Of a DNA stretch of 64,000 nt, positions 1-13,149 are shown piece after piece (position 1 is the stretch's first letter; each line of letters opens with the position of its first letter). Position numbers and translations under genes: made by a program. Source of the DNA: Bettongia penicillata ogilbyi (taxonomy: Eukaryota > Chordata > Mammalia > Diprotodontia > Potoroidae); assembly GCA_023548195.1 (NCBI GenBank), contig JAJHZJ010000252.1:5433242-5497241 (forward strand), read 5' to 3'. The notes under the pieces were generated by a model, which saw only the letters and a program-made list of their open reading frames with translations, had not been told where the DNA came from and did no database searches.

Positions 1-1210
<1,210 letters not shown>

Positions 1211-1214
1211 TTAG

Positions 1215-1440
1215 ATCTTTTTTCTTTAATTATTTCTTATTGATTTCATTACATTACATGTACATTTTTAAAATAATCATGTATTAAAATTTTTAGTTCC
1301 AATTCGCTCTTTTCTTTTCTTCTCCCCCTTTCCCTCCTTGAGAAGGCAAGCAATTGTATATCAATCATACATGTGAGGTCCTGCAATACATATTTCCACA
1401 TTACTAGCTCAACCCTTAACTCTCAAATATGTAGCCAGTT
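1215..1440 (-). mobile_element. L1 3'UTR fragment
   Basis: The plus strand reads as the complement of the marsupial L1 3'UTR, with the block CTTGAGAAGGCAAGCAATT and a following ATACATGTGAGG. The same block recurs at 3.3 kb and 46.1 kb. No ORF2 sequence remains. Confidence 0.75.
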
Positions 1441-1559
1441 AACACCTTCTAAGATGGCTAAAGCCTAACACGAGGTATATACATAGATGCCAAAAAAATC
1501 ACTCTCTGGAGCAAAAACTTGGATTTTAGCAATTATCCAATATACACTCTTTGTGAGTA

Positions 1560-1635
1560 GGGATTCTTTTCTTTTCTTTTTCTCTTGGTCTCCTCTAGCA
1601 TATGGTAGATAATAAATGTTTATTAATTCACCTTA
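1560..1635 (+). mobile_element. L2 3' end fragment
   Basis: Short match to the L2 tail (CTAGCATATGGTAGATAATA, then AATGTTTATTAATTCA). Very small, so tentative. Confidence 0.45.
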
Positions 1636-1769
1636 GCCAAATATAAATAATTTTTCTTAGCAAGAAGGAAAAAAAGGAGTTCAATCAATCCAGCAAACAT
1701 ATAAGATGAACTCCAAAGCTTCCAGCCCTTCACTTGTACCCAGAATACATGCTCCTGGTGTCATATTTT

Positions 1770-2780
1770 TCATGAGCTCCCTTCTTGCTCTACCTAACCG
1801 TAAACCTGCTGTACATGGCTACCCAGATGATGCATAGGCATAGGCATCTCAAACTTGACATATCCAAAATGGAACTCATTATGTTTTCCCCTAAACTCAC
1901 ACCTCTTCCTAATTTCCACATTTCAATCAAAGGTGCCATCAATCTTCCAGTTACTCAGGCATACCACCTTGAAGCCATCTTAGATTCTTTGCCTTTATTT
2001 TCCCTCACTCCCCCTGCCCCTAGTCACTTGCTAAGACTTCTGCATCTATAGCACCTTTCCCATCCTTCCCATTCTTTCTTCTCCCATGATCAGTGCCCTA
2101 GACCACACTCTATCACCTCTCCCCTGAAGGATCACAATAGCTTCCTCATTGCCCTCTTGCTTCCAACAGCTCCCTTCTCTAATCAATTCTCTTTGCAGCT
2201 GCAAATCAATATCTCTCAAAGACTTGTCTGTTCAAGAAGCTTCAGGCGGCCCCTAAGATAAAACAGAAATAAAGTAACTCCCTCAGATAAAAGATAAACA
2301 AAATACAAAACAATAAAATACGGAAAATACAAATGCCCTAATATAAAATACAAATGCCTATATTTAGCAATAAAAGTGCTTCCTTTACTCCAATCATATT
2401 CCTACCTATTCTTCTTTTATAGTATTTTCTCCTTACCCTACATCCTCCACCTCTGTCCTTTTTCAGATATGGTCTCCCATACCTGCAGTTTTCTCCTTAC
2501 TTTATACTTTTTGGAATCTCTAGATACTTTCTCACCTCTCATCTACAGGAGAGCTGCTCTGATTCCCACCACCGGGTGTTTGTTTTGTGCCTGAAATTAT
2601 TTTTATATTTTCTTTTGTTGGTATTTTTTATATCTTTATCTATATACATGTTACTACCATCAGTATCTAAGCTCCTTGAAGGTAGGGGATCATTTTAATT
2701 TTTGCCTTTGAATTGAACAAGTGCCTAGCCCAGTGCATGGCACCCAGTAGGTGCTTAACAAATGCTTGTTGAATTAAATT
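1770..2780 (+). mobile_element. L2 LINE, 3' kilobase
   Basis: Long collinear resemblance to the L2 3' half: CCAAAATGGAACTCATTATG near 1864, a pyrimidine-rich middle, CTCCTTGAAGGTAGGGGATC near 2672, and the terminal AGTAGGTGCTTAACAAATGC. A low-complexity A/T-rich stretch interrupts it around 2250-2380. Small open frames at 1785-2051 and 2376-2594 lie inside and are not genes. Confidence 0.8.
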
Positions 2781-2877
2781 AGAATATAAAAACTGCATAT
2801 TGTAAATTGGAAAAGACAAGAAAAGCTTGAATTGTTATAACTCTCCTAGTAAATAACAAACTTTTATATATCACTTT

Positions 2878-3050
2878 GTAGTTCATAAAACACTTTTCTT
2901 ATCACAATCATGCAAGTTAGTGCCAAGAGCATTTCTTCCATTTTAAAAAATATGGAGACTATGGCCTAGAGAGTTTGCCTGGTTCACATGGCTAAGTTTC
3001 AAAGCCACAGACCAATTCTGCTCTAGACGAGAAGCATAAAATTCAAAAGA
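2878..3050 (-). mobile_element. MIR-like SINE remnant
   Basis: Reversed MIR features: a TTTGTAGTTCATAAAACACTT core followed by a weak gap-rich match to the tRNA-derived half (AAGCCACAGACCAATTCTGC). Old and diverged. Confidence 0.5.
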
Positions 3051-3164
3051 CTCCTAGTAGTCAGAACCAGATTAAATGTAATTGGGAAATGTTAAATAAA
3101 ATAAGTAAACATACAATATAATCTAGATGATGTGAACTTGAGGTTTTCTAAATCAATATGTGGC

Positions 3165-3780
3165 CAACTGGGATTTGTTTCTTTTCTTATTTAGTATTTT
3201 CTTTTTATTTTTCTCTAGTTAATGTAAAAACAATTTTTAGTATTCATTTTTAAAACTTTGAGTCCCAAATAATCTCCCTTTCTCTCTCCCCACCTGCCCT
3301 CATTGAGAAGGCAAGCAGTTCAGTATAGGCTATAAATGTGCACTCATGCAAAACATCGTCATAATAGTCATGTTGTGAAAAAAACATAAACTTCAAGAAA
3401 AATAAAGTAAAAAAAGTATGTTTCAGCCTGTATTCAGATACCATCAGTTCTTTCTCTGAGAATGGATAAATCCTTCAGAGCTATCTTGGAGTGTTGTATT
3501 TCTGGGAATAGCTAAGTCCTTCACAGTTATCATCTCACCATATTGCTGTTACTTTGTACGCAGTATATTTCACTTTGGATCAGCCCATTCAAGTTTTTCC
3601 AGGTTTTTCTGAGAGCATCTTGCTCATCATTTCCTATAGTACAATAGTATTCCATTGTGATCATATACAATAATTTATTCAGCCATTTCCCAAGTGATGG
3701 GCATCTCCTCAATTTCTAATTCTTTGCCCCCCTAGAAATTAGCTGCTATAGATATTTTTGTATGTTGGGATCCATTTTTA
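3165..3780 (-). mobile_element. L1 3' end (ORF2 C-terminus and 3'UTR)
   Basis: On the minus strand the frame 3530-3712 encodes a decayed L1 ORF2 C-terminus (SLGKWLNKLLYMITMEYYC). It is followed by the 3'UTR block complementary to CATTGAGAAGGCAAGCAGTT near 3301. 5'-truncated, as is usual for L1. Confidence 0.8.
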
Positions 3781-3905
3781 CTTGAGTTTGGTAACACAGC
3801 CTATTGGGATGGGAGAAGAATCTCATGTAGTGAGTAACTAACTACAGAACCTCTCAGATCCAAGAATTCCAGGTCTGAGAGTAGCAATGTGACAAATTAA
3901 CACAA

Positions 3906-3930
3906 ACACACACACACACACACACACACA
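3906..3930. repeat. (CA)n microsatellite
   Basis: About 12 uninterrupted CA units. Confidence 0.97.
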
Positions 3931-3934
3931 GAGT

Positions 3935-5080
3935 CACACCCCAGCATATGCTACTTCCTTCAGGGCTTCCCAATTTGTAAAACCCAAACAATTCCTTTTC
4001 AGAAGAACTAGGAGAAAACAAAGACGGCTTGCGGGCTTAGACTCTCTCTTCTGTATCTAGCAGCATAATGTCCACCATGGGGAAAAAGGGAACAGGGACC
4101 AGTATTCCTACGACCAAAGCTGCAGGGGCAGACAATGGAATAGGAAATTCTCCAGATTCTGCAGGAGTTTCTGTTTCTAAGTGAGGGATATAAGGTTTGA
4201 TGTTGGTACAATTCAGTTTCCTGTTATTCTGCTGCCCATTTCTCAGAGACTCCATGATGCAAGCTCTAGGGAGCTCGGAGAGAGCACACGAACTGAATAT
4301 ATCTGTGCCCTTTGCCTCCCCATCCTAAGGCTGGAGGACATAGGGAAGCTGCCCAATGAAAACCATTCCAGGGTGGGGGGTAGTTAAGCCCCATAGAATG
4401 CTGTCCCAGTCTAATGTCAGCCAAATACACCCCCACCCCTTTGTGTACCTGTACCACTCTCATCCATCTCATGGTCTCCCAGTATCAGTTAGCATCAAGG
4501 TATCCTGCTACCTTACTGATCACTCAGGAAACCCAGAATTACATACACTGGTACCTCAACTAAAACTGTTGCAGATCCTGGCCTGAGCTCCAGGGAGTCC
4601 AAGGGAAGTAAGCACTTTGAGACATGATCTCTACCTAGTACTTCTGAGGCATTCTTAAAATGATGATCCCTTAAGCAAAAAGAAATACATATTTTGGGGA
4701 TATTCAAGGCAATCTGGCCAGCTAAATTGGGGTTGGGGGGGGTTGATATTGGTAAGGACTTTTTCAGGAAACTGAAGGGGAAGACAACAAACTTGACTAT
4801 ATGGTCATGAGTGCCAGGATCCTCTAGGCTTAACTCTTCTGTACCCAGGAGTAAAGAGGCTCTCTCTCTGCCCTAGGCAACAGCGACCCTAAAATCTCAC
4901 TTCCATCTTTCTTTCAAAGAGGCTATTTATATTTTTAGATGATTCTTAAATTTTATTCTCTTTTCCTCTTGCCCCATAACTCCATGCTACAAGATGTGGC
5001 AGGATGGGCAAAATATACTTTTTGGAAATGCATGAAATTAGAATCTGGTCTGTGTCTTTTGTTATTGGAAAAAAAGAATA
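3935..5080. other. Unassigned intronic DNA
   Basis: Moderate-GC intron with overlapping short open frames on both strands at 4008-4707, none resembling a protein. No repeat family recognised; an old LTR or unique DNA are both possible. Confidence 0.5.
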
Positions 5081-5224
5081 AAAACAAACCACAAGAAACT
5101 CCTGTTCAGTAGGATGTGATATGAGAATTTCTGGCTCAACTTTCTTACTACCATTTACTTAAGATGAACAGGTCATATAACTGGCTAAAAGACTGCAAAA
5201 TCAAGTGGAGATGTTAGCTACAAC

Positions 5225-5470
5225 TCCAATGGTAACTGTTTAGTTTTTTGTTTTACCTGATACTGCTTCCATCTGTTTTTTGTCTGTAAATCATTACCTT
5301 CCCTTATCTGCTCATTGAAATTCCATTGTACTCATTCTGCTTATGTAACTAAAACCTCTAAAATGTGCTGAAACTGCTCTTCAAGGCTCACTCACTTTTT
5401 TGTATACTGTGAGTCATGTTCTGAGCTTAATAAATTGGTCTTTTATCACATCTCTGCATCATTGATTGTA
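5225..5470 (+). mobile_element. LTR-like 3' segment
   Basis: Pyrimidine-rich sequence with GAGCTTAATAAATTGGTCTT (poly(A) signal at about 5428) followed by a C/T-rich tail, the usual R/U5 arrangement of a solo LTR. No internal retroviral sequence. Ends not resolved. Confidence 0.45.
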
Positions 5471-5474
5471 TAAT

Positions 5475-6170
5475 TTGCCGGCAGTGTCTATCCATAGATC
5501 CTCAGATAATTTTTGTCTTAGGAGCCTTAAGTTGTGCAATTATATGTTAGAAGAACAAGTTAGGGCTGAAAATAAGGTTCTCCTGATAGAAATAAAATGA
5601 AGATTCTTTGCTACCTCATTCAAAGTCATTCGTTTCATAAAAAGAACATAGCATGTACACTTTTAATCCAAAATGGTTAGGTCCTTATTTTTATTGGGAG
5701 CACTGAGGGGTTGAGGAACCTCATAAATAGTTCAAATATTTTCCTCTGATAGCAACAGTTATACCAAACTGTAATCTTTCCAAACCAGGAGCTTAAATGA
5801 ATGTAGATACCACTCTATTTCTGAAGGTATATATTCAGAGGAGATAAAATTGATCTATTGCCTCATGCAGAATCAATTATGCCGATTGCTGCTAACAAAA
5901 ATAGAAATATTTTCAGACCTAAGACAGATATGGAAATTGAGATGAGTAATAAGTCAAGCAGTTTATCAACTGGGAAATAATATAATACAGAACAGAGATT
6001 GCAACCTTCAAAAAGTGATGTCCCAAGATACCAATCCCTTTTCTTTTGGCACTCTAGAGGACATTCCAGAAGTGATAGAATCAACTTGCTCTTTACTTTT
6101 TTTGATGTAGGTAAGGATGGAAGGAGCTAGAAGGTCAATTTGGTCACCATTAATTTGAGGAACGAAGGAA
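5475..6170. other. Unassigned intronic DNA
   Basis: AT-rich, without recognised repeat or exon. The overlapping minus-strand frames at 5863-6214 look random. Confidence 0.5.
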
Positions 6171-6177
6171 AGAGAGA

Positions 6178-6275
6178 ATGAGAAAGCATTTATATTGTGT
6201 TTACTATGGGTCAATTACTATGCTAAGCATGATTTTTGTGGTTTTTTTAACAAATATTATCTCATTTGAGTTGTT
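6178..6275 (-). mobile_element. MIR 3' end fragment
   Basis: AGCATTTATATTGTGTTTAC followed by ATGCTAAGCATG and ATTATCTCATTTG is the reversed MIR tail. Confidence 0.55.
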
Positions 6276-6449
6276 ATTTGTAGAAGCCTTCAAAACTAGT
6301 AGTCAGGAAGATGTAGATGGGAAGAAGATCAGCCTTGTCACTGAAAATTGGTTCCCAGTGCTCTTTTTGACATGTGTCTTGAGCTTTCAAGGAATAATAC
6401 AGATAAACTGTAAATTGTCATATTTTCAAAAAATGGTTTGCTAACAGTT

Positions 6450-7510
6450 CAAGTTCAATAACTATAAATTTTCTTCTCCTAGATGTGTATTGGTAACATT
6501 TTTACCTTGAAATTCTGAAAACAGGTTGCAATGTCTATCTGAAAAATCTGTGACATTTCCCTGGGTGAGGCCAAGCCTGAGGCTCTGCTCTAGTTCCCCA
6601 CTGTAGACAGAAAGGGAGAGAGAAGCAGCCTGCAGATAACAGAGATCTCATCATTGCCTGGGGCACACTGAGGCCTAGGCAGGGGACAATCAAAGGAAGG
6701 TTGGGGTAGAGGGAAGAGAAGTAGTGGCACTGTGAATACCAAGGAGGAAGATGTGTATGAACAGGAAAAGGAAACAGAAGACGGTCAGAATATAGAACAG
6801 CTTCTTTGTATATTCCTAATACTGTGAAATAAATATGTGCTTTAGAAGCTATTACATTTTGTGTGAAGTGCCCTCAGTTGTGAGTTTGATTAAAAGTATA
6901 GTTAAAATAATCTGTTAAATTATCAATTTAATTGATTTAGATTTAATTTAAATTAAAATTAATTAAATTAAAATAAGGCTTAGATTGTGCTAATTATTAT
7001 TGCTGTTTAATATTTACTAAGTCCCGGGAATATGGCAGACAAAGATTCTCTTTCACATTACATATCTGGGACTTCTTGAGCCCAATGGACAAGGATCTAT
7101 AAAATGTGCAAATTGCTGTAAATCACTGTGCCTAGATTTGCTAGAGGAAAAAAAGAATTCTGGTCTTTACCCCAAGAGGCAAGGGTAATGCCTAAAGGTT
7201 TATTTTCTATATTTCATTCTTATGCCTTCAGGAGACATTTATAATAGAATTCTTTCAGACCCAAAGCAACCCTATTAGGCTTGTATACAAAGTCATTCTA
7301 CTACACCAAGTGCTAGGTGGTTGTCAGTCAGAGGAAAGTGGCTAATTAAGCTTGGATCAACAAAGAATTCCTTTTTAAAAAATGAACTTTCTCTTTCCAC
7401 ATTATGGACTAGAGAAGACTCTGAGTAATATTATCAATGGATCAGTACCCCTTCCCCACCCTTGCTTAAGGTCCCTGAAAGAAACTTCAAAAGATGTATA
7501 GATTAATAGA
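6450..7510. other. Unassigned intronic DNA with an A/T-only patch
   Basis: No gene seen. About 6905-6975 is almost pure A/T built from TTAATT/AATTAA words. An AATAAA with LTR-like context at about 6829 is too weak to call. Confidence 0.5.
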
Positions 7511-7514
7511 TGAA

Positions 7515-7650
7515 TGAGTGAATAAGAAATGAAAAGGCATTTATTAATCATTTATTGTTTTCCAGCTTTTGTACTAAGCACTGTGGACACAAATATAATA
7601 GAAAGACAGCTCCTTAAGGAGCTTATATTCTAATGGAGGAAATAAAAAAT
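7515..7650 (-). mobile_element. L2 3' end fragment
   Basis: Reversed L2 tail: GCATTTATTAATCATTTATT, GTACTAAGCACTGTGG and GGAGCTTATATTCTAATGG, in the order expected for a minus-strand copy. Confidence 0.7.
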
Positions 7651-7709
7651 AATTCAAAGTATCAGTAATGGGAGGGAATATCTGGATAGTTACAGGAATG
7701 AGGTATTGA

Positions 7710-8225
7710 TCTGTAGTACAGTCCAATAATGTGTAGCTTCTAGAAATAATTGATAAAACTGATTTGATTACTGAGGCCAGAACAAGAGATGAAAGGTGTA
7801 TTGCTACTGTATTTTTAATGGAATTAATGCATTTTTTAATGGAATGGGAAGATCTATCTAATCCCTTAATAGACCCATGTGACCTGCTTAAGTCCCAAGG
7901 AGACCTGAGACAAATGAGTCTGTGGTGGCAGGAACTTGCTGAATGGGTGGAGCAGGAAGAGGCAGAGTTGGAGCTGAGCTGAGAGGAAGTCGGTCACACC
8001 AGTCAGAACTAGGAAGGACAGAGGAAGCAGGCAGCAGGCTGTGAGTGAGAGAAGGACATTGTGCTTAGGGGAGTCTGTTTGTGGGAAGCCTGATAATGTG
8101 TATAGATTTCTTGGTTACTATGATAGACTTGGCTTTCTAGGATCTGAATAAATATTTTGGTTCTGTCTTCCAGGAGGAGAATCTGTTATATTTTGCACCT
8201 CAGAACTGTGCTGGCATATTCATGG
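7710..8225 (+). mobile_element. Solo-LTR-like element
   Basis: Purine-rich U3-like stretch with GACATTGTGCTTAGGGGAGT, then a poly(A) signal in GGATCTGAATAAATATTTTG (about 8145) and a short U5-like end. No internal coding. Assignment to an ERV LTR is by layout. The 72-codon frame at 7764-7982 lies within it and is not considered a gene. Confidence 0.55.
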
Positions 8226-8239
8226 CTACCATAAGTACT

Positions 8240-8740
8240 GTAAATATCTCATTGGTGCTGCAGAAGGACAGGGGGGTAGGTAACAGGGAAGGTGGAAAGA
8301 TGGCTGGGTATGTGACTCCATGTGATGTGAATGATTAGCTAATCTTGTGACTTGGTTAGCTAGAGTGCACTGATTGAGTTAGGGCTAACCTGGGTCCAGG
8401 GCAGCAGTTTCAGAGTTGAGTGTATTATCTAATCCAGGGATTGGTGACACTTTTTACAAGAGGTCCAACCTGAAGATATTGGTACAAGGGGAGAGAAGCA
8501 GGCCATCAGGAATAGAAGGATCACCACTTTAATGCCTTGTCTTTCTCTTGTAGCTGATTAGGAAAAGTTACCAAATGGTATATAATATTGAAATTCCTAA
8601 GTGATAGCAAAGGGCCAGTCATTCCCAACCCTCTTCTCTCTACATCTGCTCCTTACACATTCAACATCTTTCCTGAATTAAATTCAGTCTCCATTTAGAG
8701 AGCTCTTCAAAGCTCATCTCTACTAAATCTTCCAACCAAT
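8240..8740. other. Unassigned intronic DNA
   Basis: No exon seen. The last ~100 bp may be L2-derived but are too diverged to call. Confidence 0.45.
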
Positions 8741-8741
8741 C

Positions 8742-10540
8742 TATCAATAAGCATTTATTAAGTGTCCACTATGTGCCATGGACTGTGCTAAGCACTGGGG
8801 GATATAAAAGGAGGCAAAAGACAATCTCTGCCCTCAAGAGGCTCACAATTTAGCAAATATATAAAAATAAACTATATAAAGGATAAATAGGAAATTATTA
8901 ACTTAAATTTAAAACTTAAATATAAAAAGAAGGAAGGCACTAGGACTAAGAAGTGCTGAAAAAGTCTTCTTATAAAAGATATAGTTTAGCTGAGACTTAA
9001 AGAAAACAGAGCTGTAGGGAGAGTGTTCTAGATGTGGGGGACACTAGGAGAACATGACCAAAGTTGGGTGATAGAGTGGAATAATCAGGGGACCAATGTC
9101 ACTGAACTGGAGGATGTGGTGAGGAGTGAGGTATAAAGATACTGGAAATAGAAATAGGAAGGAGATAGGTTATGGTGGACTTTGACCACCAAGCAGAGGA
9201 TTTTGTATTTGATCCTGGAGGCAATGGGGAGCCAATGGAGTTTATTGTATAGTTGGAGTAGCATGCTCATACTTGTGCTTTAGGAAAATCACTTTGCTAA
9301 CTGAATTGAGAATGGATTGGAGTGGAGATATTTGTGACAGGAAGACCCACCAGTAGACTATTATAATGGTCTAGGCACCAGAGTGATGGCCATGTAGGAG
9401 AAGAGAGAAGGAGTGTATTTGAGAAAAGTGCAAAGGTGATATTGACAGGCTTTGGCAACAGATGGAATATGGGATGAGAGAGAGCAAGGAGTCAAGGATG
9501 AAATCTAGGTTGACAGTCTGAAGGACTGGGAGGATGGTGTTGCTGTCCACACTAATTGGAAGTCAGGAAGGAGGTGGGGGGAATTTGGGAGGATGTAAAA
9601 TGAGTTCCATTTTGGACATGTTGAGTTTAAGATGTCTACTGGGCATCCAGTTTGAGATGTCTGAAAGGCAACTAGCAATGCAAGATTAGAGGCCAGTAGA
9701 AAGGTTAGGGCAGGATAGATAGATCTGAAAAACATGAGCATACACATGGTAATTAAATCCATGGGAGCTGAGAAGATTGCCAAGTGAAGTAGTACAAATG
9801 TAGAAGAGAAGAGGACCGGGGCAGAATTTGAGGGACTCCTACAGTTAGAAGCATGATCTGGATTGAGGATCTAGAAAAGAAGAGGTTCAGATAGGTGGGA
9901 GGAGAACCAGGAGAAAGCCATATACCCAATATCTAGAAGGAAGACAGGGTGATGATGAACGCTGTCCAAGTTTGCGTGGTGAAAGAGAATGAGGATTGAG
10001 AAATAGCCATCAGATCTGGCAATTAAGAAATGATTGGTGTCTTTGGAGAGAGCAGTTTCATTAGAATGATAAGGTCAGAAGCCAGACTTTGAAGGTTAAG
10101 AAAAGAGTGAGGGAAACGTAGAAGCTAGGAATGGCAAAAGAAATATAGGATGAAGTTGGTGGGATAGAAGGATCAAAGCAGAGGTTTTTCAGGGTGGAGA
10201 AGACATAGGCATATTTGTAGGTAGTAGGGAATGAGCCAGTAGAGAGGGAGAGATGGAAAGTAATGGAGTAGGGATGACAGAGGGGATGATATCTTGGAGG
10301 AGACTGGGTGGAAAGGGATCACTTGAGCAGGTAGAAGAGTGAGGCTACCTCATCATGTGAGACGGGTGATGGAGGAGAGAGTAGCAGAAGGGATGTGAGT
10401 GAAAAGTGATGAAGTAAGGAGAAGACAAAGCTCACGGTGAATTGTCTCCACTTATTTTTGGGGCAAGGTTCTCATTTGGGGGTGGGGTTGGGTTGGGAAG
10501 GGAGAACTATGAGAGGCTTGAGGAGGGATGATTAACCAAA
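8742..10540 (-). mobile_element. L2 LINE, long minus-strand copy
   Basis: Collinear with the complement of L2 over about 1.8 kb: AAGCATTTATTAAGTGTCCA at the 3' end, GGCAATGGGGAGCCAATGGA near 9221, AATGAGTTCCATTTTGGACA near 9599, and a G-rich stretch at the far end. Minus-strand frames at 9085-9270 and 9505-9783 are remnants of the element, not genes. Confidence 0.8.
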
Positions 10541-10544
10541 GTTG

Positions 10545-10875
10545 AGAGCCTCTTATATAACTTTTCCAACATTCTCTTCACTAAAAAGACATAAATTCCA
10601 ACTGAAAAATACATATTAAATTCCCAATAATATATTTCCTTATAACTCTCCATTTTTATTTATTTTTTGAATTTTTCTGGGTTGAATCATATGACAGAAT
10701 CTTTAGAGCTGGGCAATAAAAATGCCACAAGTCCTGCTCCAATAGAGGAAACTGTGTCCCTTTTGGTGGCTAGAGTCCTGTGCGAATCACACGAGGAGAT
10801 AATTGCCAACACAAAAACTATAATTACCTATTAATTGACAAGGCCTCTCAGGCAACACCAATATGAATGTTTTTC
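10545..10875. other. Unassigned intronic DNA
   Basis: Complex, non-repetitive sequence with homeodomain-type words (ATAATTACC, TATTAATTGAC) near 10820-10840. No exon. Confidence 0.45.
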
Positions 10876-10879
10876 ATTA

Positions 10880-11030
10880 TAGTTTTATTTCTTTGTATCT
10901 CATACCTACATTAGGATGTAAACTTTATAAGGGCAAGGACTATGTCATATCTAAATTTGACACCTCTCCCAACACCTAGCATTTACCTTTGCACATTGAA
11001 GGCATTTAAGAAATATTGGTTAAATAAAAG
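10880..11030 (+). mobile_element. L2 3' end fragment
   Basis: AGGATGTAAACTTTATAAGG, GGCAAGGACTATGTCATATC and CACCTAGCATTTACC, then an AAATATTGGTTAAATAA tail. Confidence 0.7.
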
Positions 11031-11034
11031 AGTA

Positions 11035-11930
11035 AAGAGCAGTTTCAATATTTGACCACAGGTCCAATGTGGAGCTGAGCATTCTGGCTGCTTTAGTGAC
11101 TGACAGGAATAGCCTCAGCTGAAATCATTATGACAAATTACATCTATTATTAAGATACCAATGGGAATGAGCCAATTGGATTTTCCAAAGTCTTTTCATT
11201 CTATGCCTCTTGACAGTCTTGGTGTGACTTCTGTCTCATTACCCTGGGATGTGATTCATAGGGTGCAGAGAATGTAGACACTCACATCTTACCAAAAAGC
11301 AAATGGAAAAGGGAAATATATTCCTGATATATGCCATTTTGGGGATGTCTGCAAACTGAGCTCTTTTCCTGGATGCCTTATTCTTGCCCTCCTGCTATTA
11401 AGTCTTTGTTTATGGGGCTGGATGAGGAACAAGGGAGAAATCAGGGGATCTTAAGATGATGGTACCTAAGATCCATCTTCAATAGCATCTGTGCTGTGAA
11501 ATTGTCATCATCAGATTTCATCTTCTGTTCTAATAGAAACATTGCACAAAATTCCATTGTAACTACATAGAGGATGAGTCATTTTCTGACTCATCTCAAG
11601 TCCTCATCAGTCAGGGCTAGACTTGCAATTTTATGTTCTACTCAATGTGACCGCAGCTCAATGGCCCTTTGGAGTTCTCTTAAAACAAGCAAGCAGGATT
11701 ATTGGCTTGTATAGCATCACACACTCATAGAATTTTAGAGCTGAAAGGTAAAGATGAGGAAACTAAGGGACCTCCCTTGTTCATCAAGGTCAGATAATTA
11801 GTGGCAAAAACTGACTCCTTTCAATACCTACCAGATTCATCCTCTCAAACTGCCATTTGGCTGTCTCAAACAGGGACTTCTCTTCCAGAAAGTCATGTGT
11901 TTATTGGTAACTAAGAAAATCTACTAGAAC
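11035..11930. other. Unassigned intronic DNA
   Basis: Mostly complex sequence without a recognised family or exon. A patch at 11725-11830 (ATTTTAGAGCTGAAAGGTAA, then GATGAGGAAACT) resembles an old SINE end. Confidence 0.45.
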
Positions 11931-11939
11931 TTTTTTTAA

Positions 11940-12030
11940 AGGTCAAGTACTACGTACCAGTTTTCATCCTTATGTCCCCAGTGCCTAGCATATGGTTTTG
12001 TATAAAAATGTTTATTGAATTAAATGGAAC
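11940..12030 (+). mobile_element. L2 3' end fragment
   Basis: TATGTCCCCAGTGCCTAGCA followed by AATGTTTATTGAATTAAATG matches the L2 terminus. Confidence 0.65.
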
Positions 12031-12164
12031 CAAATATTTCCAATCCACTAGAGATGGCTTAAGGTACTGTAGTAAGGAGGCACTTAAAAAGAAAATGCAT
12101 TAGAAGTGAGTACTTTACTTTTCAGATAAATAAGGGATTCAGTTTTTCAAATCAGACCAGTATG

Positions 12165-12640
12165 GTGAGTACCAAAGAAAATTAAAGCAACTCCATTTTT
12201 TTCTGTAGTTCCTCTGTCTTTCCCTTAAAACTGTTGGTATCAAAGCTTCCATCCTGTCTGTGAAAATTCCTTTCTGCTAAAGCAGTGAGGACCATCCTAT
12301 CTATTAGGGCTGGGTTACAAGAGTTATCTAACCTGAAGAAGAGCCTTTCCTATTACTAGCCCCTAGCAACAACCCTTTCCATTCCTATCCTGTGTGCCCC
12401 TCCAGCAACAGCCTTGTCCAGCCTTAAGGTACCATGCCCAATTCACCTTCTTCCTAAATTGGAAACTATATAAGCTTTGTCCTTTTACTCTGTTGGGGAG
12501 TCTCTGCTGGTGCAGGTGGGGCTCCCTTGTTGTAAGTCTCAATAAATACTAGTTAGTTTCCAAACTTATGGCACTGGGTTTGGTTTATGATTTTGGTTTG
12601 GGAGCTTTGGTTCTGGTTTGTTGCAGCATCAGCAATTTTA
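12165..12640 (+). mobile_element. Solo-LTR-like element
   Basis: LTR signals in order: TATA-type box CTATATAAGCTTTG near 12467, poly(A) signal in CTCAATAAATACTAG near 12539, then a T/G-rich U5 ending about TTGTTGCAGCA. No retroviral gene is attached. Boundaries uncertain. Confidence 0.6.
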
Positions 12641-12791
12641 CAGCCAGTACCTAAACTCATCCAAACATTTTCCCATACCTAGCATTCGAGGAGACACTTC
12701 ATAAACCTAACACAAAGCTAAAATCTAAATTGTAGCTTTAGCTAAAATAAAGCAGTTTCACAAATACATGATGGGAGAGATATGGCTAGAC

Positions 12792-12983
12792 TAGTGGTGG
12801 GGTGTACCTGTGGTCTCCAGGCCAAATGTGGACTTCTAGGTCCTTGACTGAGTCCAAGTTTTATAGAAAAAATCCTTTTATGGGGGGGGGGATTTTTCTG
12901 TGAAGTTTGGATTTGGTCAAAGGGCTGCACTTGAGGACCTTGAGGGCCATATGTGACCTCGAGGTCACAGGTTACCACCACTG
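12792..12983. mobile_element. hAT-type foldback element (MITE)
   Basis: 192 bp with imperfect terminal inverted repeats (TAGTGGTGGGGTGTACCTGT at one end; the other end is the complement of CAGTGGTGGTAACCTGTGAC). It is flanked by perfect 8 bp duplications GGCTAGAC at 12784-12791 and 12984-12991. An 8 bp duplication is the hallmark of hAT transposition. The interior also folds back. It cannot code for a transposase. Shares its right half with 41957-42059. The 108-codon minus frame across it is spurious. Confidence 0.85.
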
Positions 12984-13149
12984 GGCTAGACAGTTCATCT
13001 GAAAAAATGATGGCGGTGGGGGTTGATTGCAGCTCAATATGAGTCAATAGTATGATATGGCAGCTCATAGAACTAGTGTGATCTAGTTTCAGAGTAAGGC
13101 GGTAGTAATTGTTTTTACCTCTGGTCTTATGAAGTTTTAGGTACTGTGA

